A stretch of 64,000 nucleotides of DNA from SSC4 sp964443225 (GCA_964443225.1 CAYUCC010000003.1:1-64000), one strand, 5' to 3'; shown: positions 1-9,448, counted from the first letter of the stretch. The notes: generated by a model from the sequence alone, not told the origin. Numbers and translations: made by a program.

Positions 1-1
1 A

Positions 2-268
2 GAGGCGGATGAGCTGATCAAGGCGATCCCGGCCGAGACCGATCCCGCCAAGCTGAATGAGATCTACACGGAGTTGGTCAAGACCTATCTGACCGACATC
101 CCATCCTTCACGCTCATGTACCGCCCACAGTCATTCCACACGGTCAATGAGAGTGTCTGGACGAACTTCCCGCACGAGGGTGACGGTACCAATCCGCCTG
201 TCCCACCGCTCAACCTGACCGACGGTTGGAGTATCGCGGGCCTCTACAACCTGGAGCTCGTCCAGTAA
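2..268 (+). CDS. Family 5 extracellular solute-binding protein, C-terminal end (partial)
   Basis: An open frame enters from the left edge and stops at TAA 266-268, leaving about 88 residues. The composition and ending (aromatic-rich, with PSFTLMYRPQSFHTV and a WTNFP segment) fit the C-terminus of SBP_bac_5 (Opp/Dpp-type) binding proteins. The call depends mainly on context: two Opp-type permeases and two ATPases follow. It would bind the oligosaccharide or peptide outside the membrane and deliver it to the permeases. The start, signal peptide and ligand-binding core lie outside the window. Confidence 0.75.
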   Translation, partial: EADELIKAIPAETDPAKLNEIYTELVKTYLTDIPSFTLMYRPQSFHTVNESVWTNFPHEGDGTNPPVPPLNLTDGWSIAGLYNLELVQ

Positions 269-282
269 TTCGTTGAGTTCGA

Positions 283-322
283 CCATCCGCCATGCCCCTA
301 GACAATGAAACATGGCGGATGG
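283..322 (+). other. Perfect 12-bp stem-loop after the binding-protein gene
   Basis: CCATCCGCCATG (283-294) and CATGGCGGATGG (311-322) are exact inverse complements around a 16-nt loop. No T-tract follows, so it is unlikely to be a full intrinsic terminator. In such operons a hairpin after the binding-protein gene commonly protects the upstream mRNA or attenuates transcription, which raises binding protein relative to permease. That role is inferred here. Confidence 0.6.
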
Positions 323-350
323 CCATGAACCAGGGCGATCCTTTTCCGAT

Positions 351-389
351 TCATGGTGTGTGGCCAGCAGCACTGACCACACACCATGA
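351..389 (+). other. Second perfect 13-bp stem-loop upstream of the permease
   Basis: TCATGGTGTGTGG (351-363) pairs exactly with CCACACACCATGA (377-389) around a 13-nt loop. It lies 28 nt after the first hairpin and about 40 nt before the permease ATG. Again no T-run follows. It could be a second stability or attenuation element, or an operator for a regulator. Confidence 0.55.
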
Positions 390-428
390 CGGGATCATCC
401 CATCACGCAACCGGAGGGAAGTGCTGAC

Positions 429-1433
429 ATGAAAGGCTATCGCCGGTATTTCCTCAACAAGTGCGCCTGGTTCGCCATTACCCTGGTCGCTGCCTTTGTG
501 CTGAACTTCATCCTGCCACGAACAATGCCAGGCGATCCGGTGGCGGCCATCGTGGCCAGGCAGGCCCAGGGTATGAGCAATTCGACCGGAGTTCAGGCGA
601 TTTATCAGCAGTATACGGAGCTGTTTGGCACCGACAAGCCGATGATCGAACAGTTTTTCCTGTACATGAAAAATGTACTGCGCGGCGATTTCGGTTATTC
701 ATTTAGCCAGTACCCCAGGAAAGTGGTAGACGTGCTGGCGGCTTCCATCTGGTGGACGCTTTTTTTGCAGCTGCCGGCCATTCTCGTCGGCTGGACACTG
801 GGCAACATGCTCGGCGCGCTGGCGGCTTACCGCCGTGGCGTCTACGATAAGGTCCTCATGCCCACCAGTCTGCTGCTCAGCAGCTTTCCACCCTTTGGCA
901 TGGCCATCATCATGATGGTGATCTTTGCAGTCAGCCTCAAGTGGTTCCCGACCTCGGGCGGATATGGGTTCGACCTGATTCCCAGCACCAGCCCGAATTT
1001 CATCCAATCTGTGTTCGTCCACTATCAGCTGCCATTCTGGTCGATCGTCATCATCGCAATCGGCGGTTATGCCATTGGCATGCGCTCGATGTCGATCTAC
1101 GAGCTCAATGCCGACTACGTCAAATTCAGTCGTTTCATGGGCATCAAGGACAGCAAGATCTCCCGCTACGTGTTTCGTAATGCGATGCTGCCGCAGATAA
1201 CCGGCCTGGCCATCGCCCTCGGCACGATGGTCGGTGGCGCGCTGGTGGCGGAGATCGTCTTCAGCTATCCCGGGCTCGGCACGACGCTCCTGAGCGGCAT
1301 CATGGGGCAGGATTATCCACTCATCTCAGCGTCGACGTTGATCGTGACGCTGATGGTGTTGATCGCCACCTTCGTTCTCGAGATCATCTATGGGTTGATC
1401 GACCCGCGCATCAAAGCGTCTCAATCTGACTGA
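429..1433 (+). CDS. Opp/Dpp-type ABC transporter permease (first subunit)
   Basis: A 334-residue inner-membrane permease of the DppB/OppB class. It shows an N-terminal membrane segment (about 13-30), a PGDPVAAI motif after it, then about five further hydrophobic helices between residues 100 and 325. The cytoplasmic EAA-type loop (YVKFSRFMGIKDSKISRYV, followed by RNAMLP), which docks the ATPases, is present near residues 222-250. The ATG at 429 follows an ACCGGAGGG Shine-Dalgarno. It pairs with the next permease to form the translocation channel for the substrate of the upstream binding protein. Confidence 0.9.
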   Translation: MKGYRRYFLNKCAWFAITLVAAFVLNFILPRTMPGDPVAAIVARQAQGMSNSTGVQAIYQQYTELFGTDKPMIEQFFLYMKNVLRGDFGYSFSQYPRKVVDVLAASIWWTLFLQLPAILVGWTLGNMLGALAAYRRGVYDKVLMPTSLLLSSFPPFGMAIIMMVIFAVSLKWFPTSGGYGFDLIPSTSPNFIQSVFVHYQLPFWSIVIIAIGGYAIGMRSMSIYELNADYVKFSRFMGIKDSKISRYVFRNAMLPQITGLAIALGTMVGGALVAEIVFSYPGLGTTLLSGIMGQDYPLISASTLIVTLMVLIATFVLEIIYGLIDPRIKASQSD

Positions 1434-1447
1434 GGATAGGTGCCGCT

Positions 1448-2701
1448 ATGAAATTCATGGTTCGCCAGGCCTTTGAATCCCGCAGGTTTGTGGTTGGTTT
1501 CGCTATCCTCATGTGTACGCTGTTCGTTGTGTTTGTCTACCCATTGTTCATACGCACCCCGCCTTTGGAGATCATCGGGCAGGGCACTTTTTTCCCGCCC
1601 GGCATCTACGTCAACACGTACGACAGCGTGAATTCACCCACCACGTACACCCTTGACCTGGACAACGCCGCCACCCGGCGCATCGCCAGCCGCTTGACAG
1701 AAGAGAACCGCACGGCCATGAAGGAATGGCTGGTGGCAGACGGAATCGCCGAGAGCGAGATCGACGTCGCGGATACGGAGAAACTCCTGGCTCTGTGGGA
1801 GAGCCGTTATGACCCCAACCGGCAGATCAAAGGCATGACCTTGGCCAGGCAAAGGTATTTTCAACGGGTCAATGCATCGATTGCCGGGCTTCTGTCGGAG
1901 GAAGGCGTCGTGATCGCCGCTAAAGACGCCGAATCCGGTGCACTGGAGGAAAAAGGGGCCGTCAGTCAATCCGATTACGTCAACATCGGACAGGTGGCCA
2001 ACGTCCGTGTGCTGCCGCTGGGAACCGATAATTTTGGCCGAGACGTGCTGTCGCAGTTAGTCAAGGCGATCGGGGTGTCACTGCTGGTCGGCCTCGTCGC
2101 CGGTCTCATCGCAACTTCGATCGGCCTGACGCTGGGTCTGATCTCCGGGTTTGTGGGTGGGTGGGTAGATGACATCATCATGTTCTTCATCAACATCTTT
2201 ACCGTCATTCCCACTTTCGTGCTGTTGATCCTGATTTCATTCAGCATCGGACAGGAGAGTCGCGGTGCGATGACCATCGCGGTCGTGATCGGGCTGACGT
2301 CCTGGGTATGGACGGCGAGGGCGGTGCGACCCGCGGTATTCACGCTGCGCGACCGCGATCACGTCAACCTGTCCAGGTTGTCCGGGCATCCAACCCTGCT
2401 CATCATCTTTGCCGATATTCTGCCCTACATTGCTTCCTATGTCGTGACGGCGTTCATCATCCAGGTGTCTTCGGGTATCCTGGCCGAGGCACAACTTTCG
2501 ATCCTCGGCTTGGGACCCCGGACCACGGAAGTGCCGACACTGGGGCTGATGATGAACTGGGCTTTGATCTACCAGGCCCACATCCTGGGAAAATGGTGGG
2601 CGTACCTGCCGGTGCTTCTGACCATCGCCATGATCACCTTCTCGATGAACCTGATGAACACCGGACTCGACCAGGTGTTCAACCCCGCGCTGAGGGAGTA
2701 G
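1448..2701 (+). CDS. Opp/Dpp-type ABC transporter permease (second subunit)
   Basis: A 417-residue DppC/OppC-class permease, longer than the usual 280-300. The first membrane helix (about 15-33) is followed by roughly 150 residues of charged, non-membrane sequence before the conserved LGTDNFGRDVLS motif (about residue 194) and the remaining helices. The extra segment should lie outside the membrane and could contact the binding protein; such insertions occur in some Opp-like permeases of Chloroflexota and Thermotogota. It starts 14 nt after the preceding permease, with GAGGATAGG upstream of the ATG. Confidence 0.88.
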   Translation: MKFMVRQAFESRRFVVGFAILMCTLFVVFVYPLFIRTPPLEIIGQGTFFPPGIYVNTYDSVNSPTTYTLDLDNAATRRIASRLTEENRTAMKEWLVADGIAESEIDVADTEKLLALWESRYDPNRQIKGMTLARQRYFQRVNASIAGLLSEEGVVIAAKDAESGALEEKGAVSQSDYVNIGQVANVRVLPLGTDNFGRDVLSQLVKAIGVSLLVGLVAGLIATSIGLTLGLISGFVGGWVDDIIMFFINIFTVIPTFVLLILISFSIGQESRGAMTIAVVIGLTSWVWTARAVRPAVFTLRDRDHVNLSRLSGHPTLLIIFADILPYIASYVVTAFIIQVSSGILAEAQLSILGLGPRTTEVPTLGLMMNWALIYQAHILGKWWAYLPVLLTIAMITFSMNLMNTGLDQVFNPALRE

Positions 2702-2708
2702 CCGCGCC

Positions 2709-3722
2709 ATGCCAAACGTTATGCTTGAGGTGCGAGACCTGACCACCAAATACATCACCCGCTATAAAGAAAGCGTCTACGCGGTGGACCATGTCTCGCT
2801 GAAGCTCGAAGAGGGTAAATCGTTGGGCATTGCCGGTGAATCGGGCTGCGGGAAGTCGACACTGGCCCTGAGCCTGATGGGCTATTATTTCCCTCCGCTG
2901 CACTACATGAGCGGCGAGATCATCATCGATGGGCAAAACATCACCGGTATGGATCCTGACGACGTTCGCAAGTCGATATTAGGATCGGAGATTGCCTATA
3001 TCCCGCAGGCTGCCATGAACGCACTCAACCCCACCCGCAAGATCATCAACTTCATCGAGGATGTGGTGCTGGCGCACGATCCAACCTGGACCAAAAAAGA
3101 GATCTATGATCTGGCCAGGTCGAACTTCGAACGGTTGGGACTCCCAGAGGTGGTGCTGCAAAAATATCCGGTTGAGCTGTCGGGCGGCATGAAACAACGC
3201 ACGGTCATCGCCATCGCGGTGATTCTGTCTCCCAAGGTGCTGATTGCGGATGAGCCATCGTCGGCGCTGGATGTCACCTCACAGAAGATGGTCATCAAGA
3301 TGCTCAGAGATATGATGGACAGCGGTTTTATCAAATCGATGATCTTCATCACCCATGAGCTCCCCCTGCTCTTCAACGTCACCGATGACATCATGGTCAT
3401 GTACGCCGGACAGATCGTCGAGAAGGCCCCGGCCCGAGACGCCGTCTTCGACCCGCTCCATCCGTATTCGCAGGGGCTGATGGGTTCGATTATCGTGCCC
3501 GAAAGCGGCCTGCGCAACGCCCAGCTGGCGGCTATTCCCGGCGTACCGCCCAATCTCAAGAATCCCCCCACCCACTGCCGGTTTGCCGAACGCTGCAGCC
3601 TGGTACGCCCGGAGTGCAAGGCAACGTCGGTGGGTCTCTATACGGCTGGCGTGGGTCGCACCTACCGCTGTATCCTGTCGGAAGTGGAACTCAGGGAGGC
3701 GCAACAACATGGCCGAGGATAG
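2709..3722 (+). CDS. Opp/Dpp-type ABC transporter ATPase (OppD/DppD class)
   Basis: A 337-residue ABC ATPase. Visible motifs are Walker A GESGCGKST, signature LSGGMKQR, Walker B VLIADEPSSALD and the H-loop ITHE. The C-terminal oligopeptide/dipeptide extension contains the family's cysteine cluster (CRFAERCSLVRPEC), which binds an iron-sulfur cluster in related transporters. It begins 7 nt after the permease stop, and its last 14 nt overlap the next ATPase gene, so the two are translationally coupled. It powers import together with the next gene product. Confidence 0.92.
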   Translation: MPNVMLEVRDLTTKYITRYKESVYAVDHVSLKLEEGKSLGIAGESGCGKSTLALSLMGYYFPPLHYMSGEIIIDGQNITGMDPDDVRKSILGSEIAYIPQAAMNALNPTRKIINFIEDVVLAHDPTWTKKEIYDLARSNFERLGLPEVVLQKYPVELSGGMKQRTVIAIAVILSPKVLIADEPSSALDVTSQKMVIKMLRDMMDSGFIKSMIFITHELPLLFNVTDDIMVMYAGQIVEKAPARDAVFDPLHPYSQGLMGSIIVPESGLRNAQLAAIPGVPPNLKNPPTHCRFAERCSLVRPECKATSVGLYTAGVGRTYRCILSEVELREAQQHGRG

Positions 3723-4521
3723 AAACCTGTGCCTGAGCGGATCGGGCATCACCAAGGTTTTCGGGTTTGGCAAGACCAGAACCATCGCCGTCGATCATGT
3801 CGATTTTGAGTTTCACGAGGGCGAAGTGGTGTCGATCGTCGGCGAATCAGGCAGTGGCAAGACCACCCTGGCCAAGATGCTCCTGGGATTGATCAACACG
3901 ACCGAGGGCGAGATCTACTTCCAGGGAAAGAAGCGGGACATCCGGTCTGGCAGGAAGAAAAAGGAATACTGGAAGAACATCCAGGCGATCTTCCAGGACC
4001 CTTTTTCGGCGTACAACACCTTTCACAAGATCGATGCCGTGCTCATGGACTGCATCAAGATGCGCGGGGGCGGCCGGCTGCCGCACGAGCAGAAAATAAC
4101 GATGATGCGGGACGCATGCAGCTTCGTGAACCTGAAATTCGCCGAACTGACCAATAAGTATCCCTTCGAGCTGTCGGGTGGACAGATGCAGCGTTTGATG
4201 ATCGCACGCATTTTCCTGCTCAAACCCAAGATCCTGATCGCCGACGAACCCACGTCGATGATCGACGCCTGCTCACGCGCCACCATCCTGGAATACCTGA
4301 TGAAGCTGCGCAATGAAACCGGGATGACGCTGATTTTCATCACCCACGATATCGGCCTGGCCTACTATGTGTCTGACACCGTTTATATCATGGAGCGCGG
4401 GAAGTTTGTGGAGCGTGGAACCGCCGATGAGGTGATTCTGCGTCCCAAGCAGCCCTATACGCAACGCCTGATCAGTGATGTGCCGAAGATCTACGAAGAA
4501 TGGGATCTGTCGACGGTGTAG
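3709..4521 (+). CDS. Opp/Dpp-type ABC transporter ATPase (OppF/DppF class)
   Basis: A 270-residue ABC ATPase with Walker A GESGSGKTT, signature LSGGQMQRL, Walker B ILIADEPTSMID and H-loop ITHD. The longer open frame reaches 3583, but ATG 3709 is preferred: it gives the family's normal N-terminus, lies after an AGGGAGGCG ribosome site and overlaps the previous gene by only 14 nt. The D-loop reads SMID instead of the common SALD. The C-terminal cysteine motif found in the partner ATPase is absent. The two ATPases probably form an asymmetric heterodimer. Confidence 0.9.
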   Translation: MAEDRNLCLSGSGITKVFGFGKTRTIAVDHVDFEFHEGEVVSIVGESGSGKTTLAKMLLGLINTTEGEIYFQGKKRDIRSGRKKKEYWKNIQAIFQDPFSAYNTFHKIDAVLMDCIKMRGGGRLPHEQKITMMRDACSFVNLKFAELTNKYPFELSGGQMQRLMIARIFLLKPKILIADEPTSMIDACSRATILEYLMKLRNETGMTLIFITHDIGLAYYVSDTVYIMERGKFVERGTADEVILRPKQPYTQRLISDVPKIYEEWDLSTV

Positions 4522-4600
4522 TGCCGGCCAGGTATCATCCTCCTCGATGATCGCACCCTACAGGCTGTGTGGAAAGAACTTTGAGCCCAAAGAGAGACCC

Positions 4601-7066
4601 ATGATACGCATCCAATCTTTGACAGGCGCCTGGCAGCTGCGCCAGGTCGGTACCCAGGAGTGGCTGCCAGCCGCCGTTCCCGGCGGCGTGCACACCGACC
4701 TGCTGGCCCTTGGCCGCATCCCCGACCCCTTTGTGGGCGACAATGAGCGCCGTGTGGCGTGGGTGGCCGAAGCCGACTGGGAATACCGCTATCAGTTTGC
4801 CATTACACCCGATCTGCTGGCCCAACCGCACATCTGGCTGGTGTGCGATGGGTTGGATACCCTGGCGAGTGTGGCACTGAACGGCCAGATATTGGGGCGA
4901 ACTGACAACATGTTCCGCCAGTACCGTTGGGATGTGGCACCGGTTCTGCGTGCCGCGGGCAACGATCTGCGCATCACGTTTGCCTCGCCGGTGCAGTATG
5001 TACGGGCACAGCAGGCGATGCGGCCGCTGGCGGGGGTCGCACAAGCCATCCCCGGTGCACCGCACCTGCGTAAGGCACCCTGCCAGTTTGGCTGGGACTG
5101 GGGGCCGCAGCTGCCACCGGTCGGCATCTGGCGGGATATCCGCCTGGAGGCCTTGGATGCAGCCCGCCTGACCGACGTCCACCTGCGCCAGTTTCACGAC
5201 CGGGGCGCCGTCCGCGTGACAGCACAGCTGACGGTGGAGAACCGGACCGCCGGGCTGGCTGCCCTTCTGCAGGTAACGGCACCGGATGGCACCACACAGA
5301 CTACCCGCACAGCCCTGACGTCCGCAACCGGCAGCGTGCTGTCGCTGGACATCGACCATCCCCAGCTGTGGTGGCCGAACGGCCTGGGAGCGCAGCCGCT
5401 CTACCAGGTCCGGGTGCAGCTGAAGGACTCGGAGGTGCTCCTGGATGAAAAGACCTATCACCTCGGCCTGCGCACGATCGAGCTGCGCCAGGAGCCGGAT
5501 GGGTGGGGGCGCTCGTTCAGGTTCGTGGTCAACGGCCAGCCGTTTTTCGCCAAAGGGTCCAACTGGATTCCGGCCGATACCTTCCCGACGCGCCTGAGCG
5601 AGGTCGCGCTCGAAGGCCTGATCCGTTCCGCCGCCCAGGCACACCAGAACATGCTGCGCGTCTGGGGCGGCGGCTTCTACGAGGACGAACGCTTCTACGA
5701 TCTCTGTGACCGCTACGGCATCCTGGTGTGGCAGGACTTCATCTTCTCGTGCAGCATCTACCCGCTGGACGATCCCGACTTCGTGGAGAACGTGCGCGAC
5801 GAAGTGGTCGAAAATATCCGCCGCCTGCGGCACCGCACCAGCCTGGCCCTGTGGTGCGGCAACAATGAGATGGAGCAGGGATGGGCCGAGTGGAGCTGGG
5901 ACCAGCCCGAGCTAAACGATTTGAAGGCGGCGTATGACCGCTTCTTCCACCACACCCTGCCGGCGTGGTGTGCGGACGCAGACCCCGATCACGCGTATTG
6001 GCCCAGCTCACCTTCTTCTGGCACGCCCTTCCAGGCGCCCAACGGCCAGATCCAGGGTGATGCGCATTATTGGGATGTCTGGCACGGACGCAAGCCGTTT
6101 ACCGCGTACCGTCACCAGTACCCGCGCTTCATGAGCGAGTTTGGTTTCCAGGCCCTGCCGCCGCTGGATACCATTCGCACCTACGCCGCCGAACCCGACT
6201 GGAACATGACGTCGTACATCATGGAGCAGCACCAGAAAAATGCCAGCGGCAACGCGCTGATCGTGAGCCAGATGCTGGAGACGTTCCGCCTGCCCAAGGA
6301 TTTCGATTCGCTGGTGTATCTCAGCATGGTCCTGCAGGCCGAAGGCATTCGGTATGGGGTGGAGCACTGGCGCCGGCAGTCGGCGCGCGTCGCCGGCACG
6401 CTGTACTGGCAGTTGAACGACTGCTGGCCGGTTGCGTCGTGGTCCAGCCTGGACTATTTTGGCCGCTGGAAAGCGCTGCACTATGCGGCCCGGCGCTTCT
6501 ATGCACCGCTGCTGCTCTCGATCGAAGATGCCCCGCCCCGGCAGTCGATCTTCCTCAGCAGCGATTTGCGCACAGCCTGGCAGGGTTCCGTGCATTGGAC
6601 GCTGGCAACGCTGGATGGACAGGTGTTGGCCGCCGATCAGAAGGCCGTGCAGGTGGCACCCATGGGCGTGACAGCCGTCGCCCCGCTCGATTTCTCCGCC
6701 TTCCTCGATGAGGACATCCGCCGCGAGCGGGTTTTCACCGCCGAACTGTGGCAGGGCGAGCAGCGCCTGGCCCGGCAATCGGCCTATTTTGCCCCAACCA
6801 AACACCTGTCCCTGGTCGATCCCCACATCCAGGCCGAGGTGACGGAAACGGATGGCCGGCTGACCATCGACCTGTCGGCGCGTTCGCTGGCCCGCCTGGT
6901 GGAATGTACGCTGACCGGGGCTGATGTGATCTTCAGTGACAACTATTTTGACCTCCCAGCCCGCCAGGTGATCGCGGTCACCGCGCCCCTGCCAGCTGGG
7001 TGGGATCTGGCCCGGGCCCAGGCCGCGCTGCGGGTGCGCTCGGTCTTCGACACCTATTCCAACTGA
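4601..7066 (+). CDS. GH2-family beta-mannosidase
   Basis: An 821-residue glycoside hydrolase family 2 protein of the beta-mannosidase type, with no signal peptide, so cytoplasmic. It hydrolyses terminal beta-mannosyl residues of short oligosaccharides. The N-terminal sugar-binding and immunoglobulin-like domains (about 1-290) precede the TIM barrel. The acid/base is Glu423 in WCGNNEMEQGW and the nucleophile is Glu513 in MSEFGFQALP. ATG 4601 is chosen because AAAGAGAG precedes it and the protein then begins as its family does; upstream in-frame sequence is a read-back over the ATPase gene. It follows the transporter and matches cytoplasmic processing of imported oligosaccharide. Confidence 0.92.
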   Translation: MIRIQSLTGAWQLRQVGTQEWLPAAVPGGVHTDLLALGRIPDPFVGDNERRVAWVAEADWEYRYQFAITPDLLAQPHIWLVCDGLDTLASVALNGQILGRTDNMFRQYRWDVAPVLRAAGNDLRITFASPVQYVRAQQAMRPLAGVAQAIPGAPHLRKAPCQFGWDWGPQLPPVGIWRDIRLEALDAARLTDVHLRQFHDRGAVRVTAQLTVENRTAGLAALLQVTAPDGTTQTTRTALTSATGSVLSLDIDHPQLWWPNGLGAQPLYQVRVQLKDSEVLLDEKTYHLGLRTIELRQEPDGWGRSFRFVVNGQPFFAKGSNWIPADTFPTRLSEVALEGLIRSAAQAHQNMLRVWGGGFYEDERFYDLCDRYGILVWQDFIFSCSIYPLDDPDFVENVRDEVVENIRRLRHRTSLALWCGNNEMEQGWAEWSWDQPELNDLKAAYDRFFHHTLPAWCADADPDHAYWPSSPSSGTPFQAPNGQIQGDAHYWDVWHGRKPFTAYRHQYPRFMSEFGFQALPPLDTIRTYAAEPDWNMTSYIMEQHQKNASGNALIVSQMLETFRLPKDFDSLVYLSMVLQAEGIRYGVEHWRRQSARVAGTLYWQLNDCWPVASWSSLDYFGRWKALHYAARRFYAPLLLSIEDAPPRQSIFLSSDLRTAWQGSVHWTLATLDGQVLAADQKAVQVAPMGVTAVAPLDFSAFLDEDIRRERVFTAELWQGEQRLARQSAYFAPTKHLSLVDPHIQAEVTETDGRLTIDLSARSLARLVECTLTGADVIFSDNYFDLPARQVIAVTAPLPAGWDLARAQAALRVRSVFDTYSN

Positions 7067-7089
7067 AAGGCAGCAGCAGAAAGTACCAT

Positions 7090-9363
7090 ATGAACAGCGA
7101 TCTTCAGTCCATCATTGTCAGCATGACACTCGCCGAAAAGGCCGCCTTGTGCACGGGCGCCAGCGCGTGGTCGACCACGCCGGTGGAACGCCTGGGCATA
7201 CCCGAAATGATCGTGGCGGATGGTCCGCACGGGGTTCGACGCGTGCCCGACCTTCACGTCGCCGCTCAACGCAGCCTGCCGGCCACCTGTTTTCCAACGG
7301 CCTCGTGCAGCGCATCCACGTGGGACGCGGCGCTGATCGGCCAGATGGGCGCCGCGATTGGTGAAGAGGCAATCGCCCTGCACGTCGATGTGGTGCTTGG
7401 CCCCGGCGTCAACATGAAACGTTCGCCGCTGGGGGGGCGCAACTTCGAGTATTTCTCCGAGGACCCCTACCTGGCCGGTGTGCTGGCGGCCAGCTTCATC
7501 CAGGGCGTGCAGTCGAAAGGGGTGGGGACCTCGCTCAAGCACTACGCGGTCAACAACCAGGAGTTTCAGCGTTTCCGTATCAGCGCCGAGGTGGACGAGC
7601 GCACCCTGCGCGAAATCTACCTGCCGGCGTTCGAGATGGCGGTGAAGGAGGCCCAACCCTGGACGGTGATGTGTTCGTACAACAAGGTGAACGGCACCTT
7701 CGCCTCCCAGCATCACCGGCTGTTGACCGAGATCCTCAAGGATGAATGGGGCTTCGAGGGGCTGGTCGTCTCGGACTGGGGTGCCGTGCGCGACCGCGTG
7801 GCCGCGCTGGGCGCGGGACTGGATTGGGAAATGCCGGGTCCACAGGATCGCCGCGTGCAGGCCGTTATCGACGCCGTGCACGCCGGCACCTTGCCGGAGG
7901 CAGCCCTGGATGAATCGGTGCGGCGTATCCTGCGCATCGTATTCAAGGCGCAGGAGACACCCAAGGGCGGCACCTTCGATATCGATGCGCATCACACCCT
8001 TGCGCACAAGATCGCCGCCGAAGGTATGGTTCTCCTCAAGAACGACGGCCTGCTGCCCCTGGGGGGTTACCAGCGGATTGCCGTCATTGGCCGCGCGGCG
8101 CAACATGCGCATTTCCAGGGCGGCGGCAGCTCGCACATCAACCCAACCCGCGTGGATGTGCCGTTCCAGGAGCTGCAGGCGCGTGCGGGTAAGGCTGAAC
8201 TCACCTATGCCGAGGGTTATCCTGCGGATGACACGTTCCACCAGGATTTGATCGATGAGGCGGTGAAACTGGCACGATCGGCGCAGGTAGCACTGCTGTT
8301 CATTGCCCTGCCGGGCTATATCGAATCCGAAGGCTACGATCGTCCCAATCTCGATTTGACCGCGCAGCAGGTGGCGTTGATTCAAGCCGTGACCCAGGCA
8401 CAGCCCAAGACTGTTGTCATCCTCAACAATGGGTCACCGGTGGCCATGAGCCCCTGGATCGACGCGGTTCCCGCGGTCCTGGAGGGTTGGATGATGGGCC
8501 AGGCCGGTGGCGGGGCACTGGCTGACATCCTGTTTGGGCTCGCCAACCCCTGCGGTAAACTGGCCGAGACCTTCCCGCACAAGCTCTCTGATACCCCGGC
8601 ATTCCTCAACTGGCCGGGTGGTGCGGGCAAAGTGCATCACGGCGAGGGGCTGTTCATCGGCTACCGGTATTACGACGCCCGGCAGGTACCGGTGCGCTTC
8701 CCCTTCGGCCATGGTTTGAGTTACACCACCTTCGCCTACAGCAATCCGCGGGTATCGGCGGGCACCTTCCGCGACGTCGATGGCCTGACCGTCACCGTGG
8801 ATGTGACCAACACGGGCCACATGGCGGGCAAAGAAATCGTCCAGGTATACGTCCACGACTGCGCCGCCGGCCTGGTACGGCCCGAGAAAGAGCTGAAAGG
8901 TTTTGCCAAGGTCGCCCTCGAACCGGGCGAGACCCAATCGGTCGCGATTCATCTCGATTTCCGCGCCTTTGCCTATTATCATCCAGCGTACAAACAGTGG
9001 ATCACCGAGGACGGCGACTTCGACATCCTGATCGCATCCTCCGCCGCTGACATTCGCCACACCGTGCCGGTGACGCTGGTATCGACCCTCGACCTGCCCT
9101 GCATTCTCGACCGGGAGACCACCGTCCGCGAGTGGATGGCCGATCGGCGGGGCAACGTCGTGCTCGGTCCATTGCTCAACCAGATGGAAGAAAACACGCG
9201 CCAGATGTTCGGTGGCGCCGACGGCATTGGCATGGACTTCCTGGTGATGATGGGTGATATGCCGCTGGTGAGCGTGCTGATGTGGCACCAGGACAAGTTA
9301 CCGGTGCGCCCCGAGGATCTCGTCGGCGGGCTGTTGGCGCAGGTTCATGGCATGGCCAGCTAA
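7090..9363 (+). CDS. GH3-family beta-glucosidase
   Basis: A 757-residue glycoside hydrolase family 3 protein, likely a cytoplasmic beta-glucosidase or related exo-glycosidase. The N-terminal barrel contains the nucleophile Asp229 in VVSDWGAV. The second domain and a C-terminal fibronectin-III-like domain (about residues 590-670, after the GHGLSYTTF motif) follow. No signal peptide is seen. ATG 7090 is 23 nt after the mannosidase stop with AAGGCAGCAG upstream. Together the two enzymes would break down mixed gluco-/manno-oligosaccharides brought in by the transporter; other GH3 specificities such as beta-xylosidase cannot be excluded. Confidence 0.9.
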   Translation: MNSDLQSIIVSMTLAEKAALCTGASAWSTTPVERLGIPEMIVADGPHGVRRVPDLHVAAQRSLPATCFPTASCSASTWDAALIGQMGAAIGEEAIALHVDVVLGPGVNMKRSPLGGRNFEYFSEDPYLAGVLAASFIQGVQSKGVGTSLKHYAVNNQEFQRFRISAEVDERTLREIYLPAFEMAVKEAQPWTVMCSYNKVNGTFASQHHRLLTEILKDEWGFEGLVVSDWGAVRDRVAALGAGLDWEMPGPQDRRVQAVIDAVHAGTLPEAALDESVRRILRIVFKAQETPKGGTFDIDAHHTLAHKIAAEGMVLLKNDGLLPLGGYQRIAVIGRAAQHAHFQGGGSSHINPTRVDVPFQELQARAGKAELTYAEGYPADDTFHQDLIDEAVKLARSAQVALLFIALPGYIESEGYDRPNLDLTAQQVALIQAVTQAQPKTVVILNNGSPVAMSPWIDAVPAVLEGWMMGQAGGGALADILFGLANPCGKLAETFPHKLSDTPAFLNWPGGAGKVHHGEGLFIGYRYYDARQVPVRFPFGHGLSYTTFAYSNPRVSAGTFRDVDGLTVTVDVTNTGHMAGKEIVQVYVHDCAAGLVRPEKELKGFAKVALEPGETQSVAIHLDFRAFAYYHPAYKQWITEDGDFDILIASSAADIRHTVPVTLVSTLDLPCILDRETTVREWMADRRGNVVLGPLLNQMEENTRQMFGGADGIGMDFLVMMGDMPLVSVLMWHQDKLPVRPEDLVGGLLAQVHGMAS

Positions 9364-9397
9364 TGGCACGTGGGACGATGGGTCTCACGCAGATGGG

Positions 9398-9433
9398 CAT
9401 GACACCATCCAGGGAACGTCGGATGGTGTCATG
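9398..9433 (+). terminator. Hairpin closing the sugar operon
   Basis: CATGACACCATCC (9398-9410) and GGATGGTGTCATG (9421-9433) form a perfect 13-bp stem with a 10-nt loop, 35 nt after the GH3 stop. Only a weak pyrimidine stretch (ATCTTCT) follows, so it may need Rho or act as an mRNA 3' stabiliser. It also faces the end of the convergent minus-strand HNH operon and could serve both. Confidence 0.6.
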
Positions 9434-9448
9434 ATCTTCTGATCGACC

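Noticed and set aside
4535..5833. 432-codon minus-strand frame
   Set aside because: Antisense shadow of the beta-mannosidase gene.
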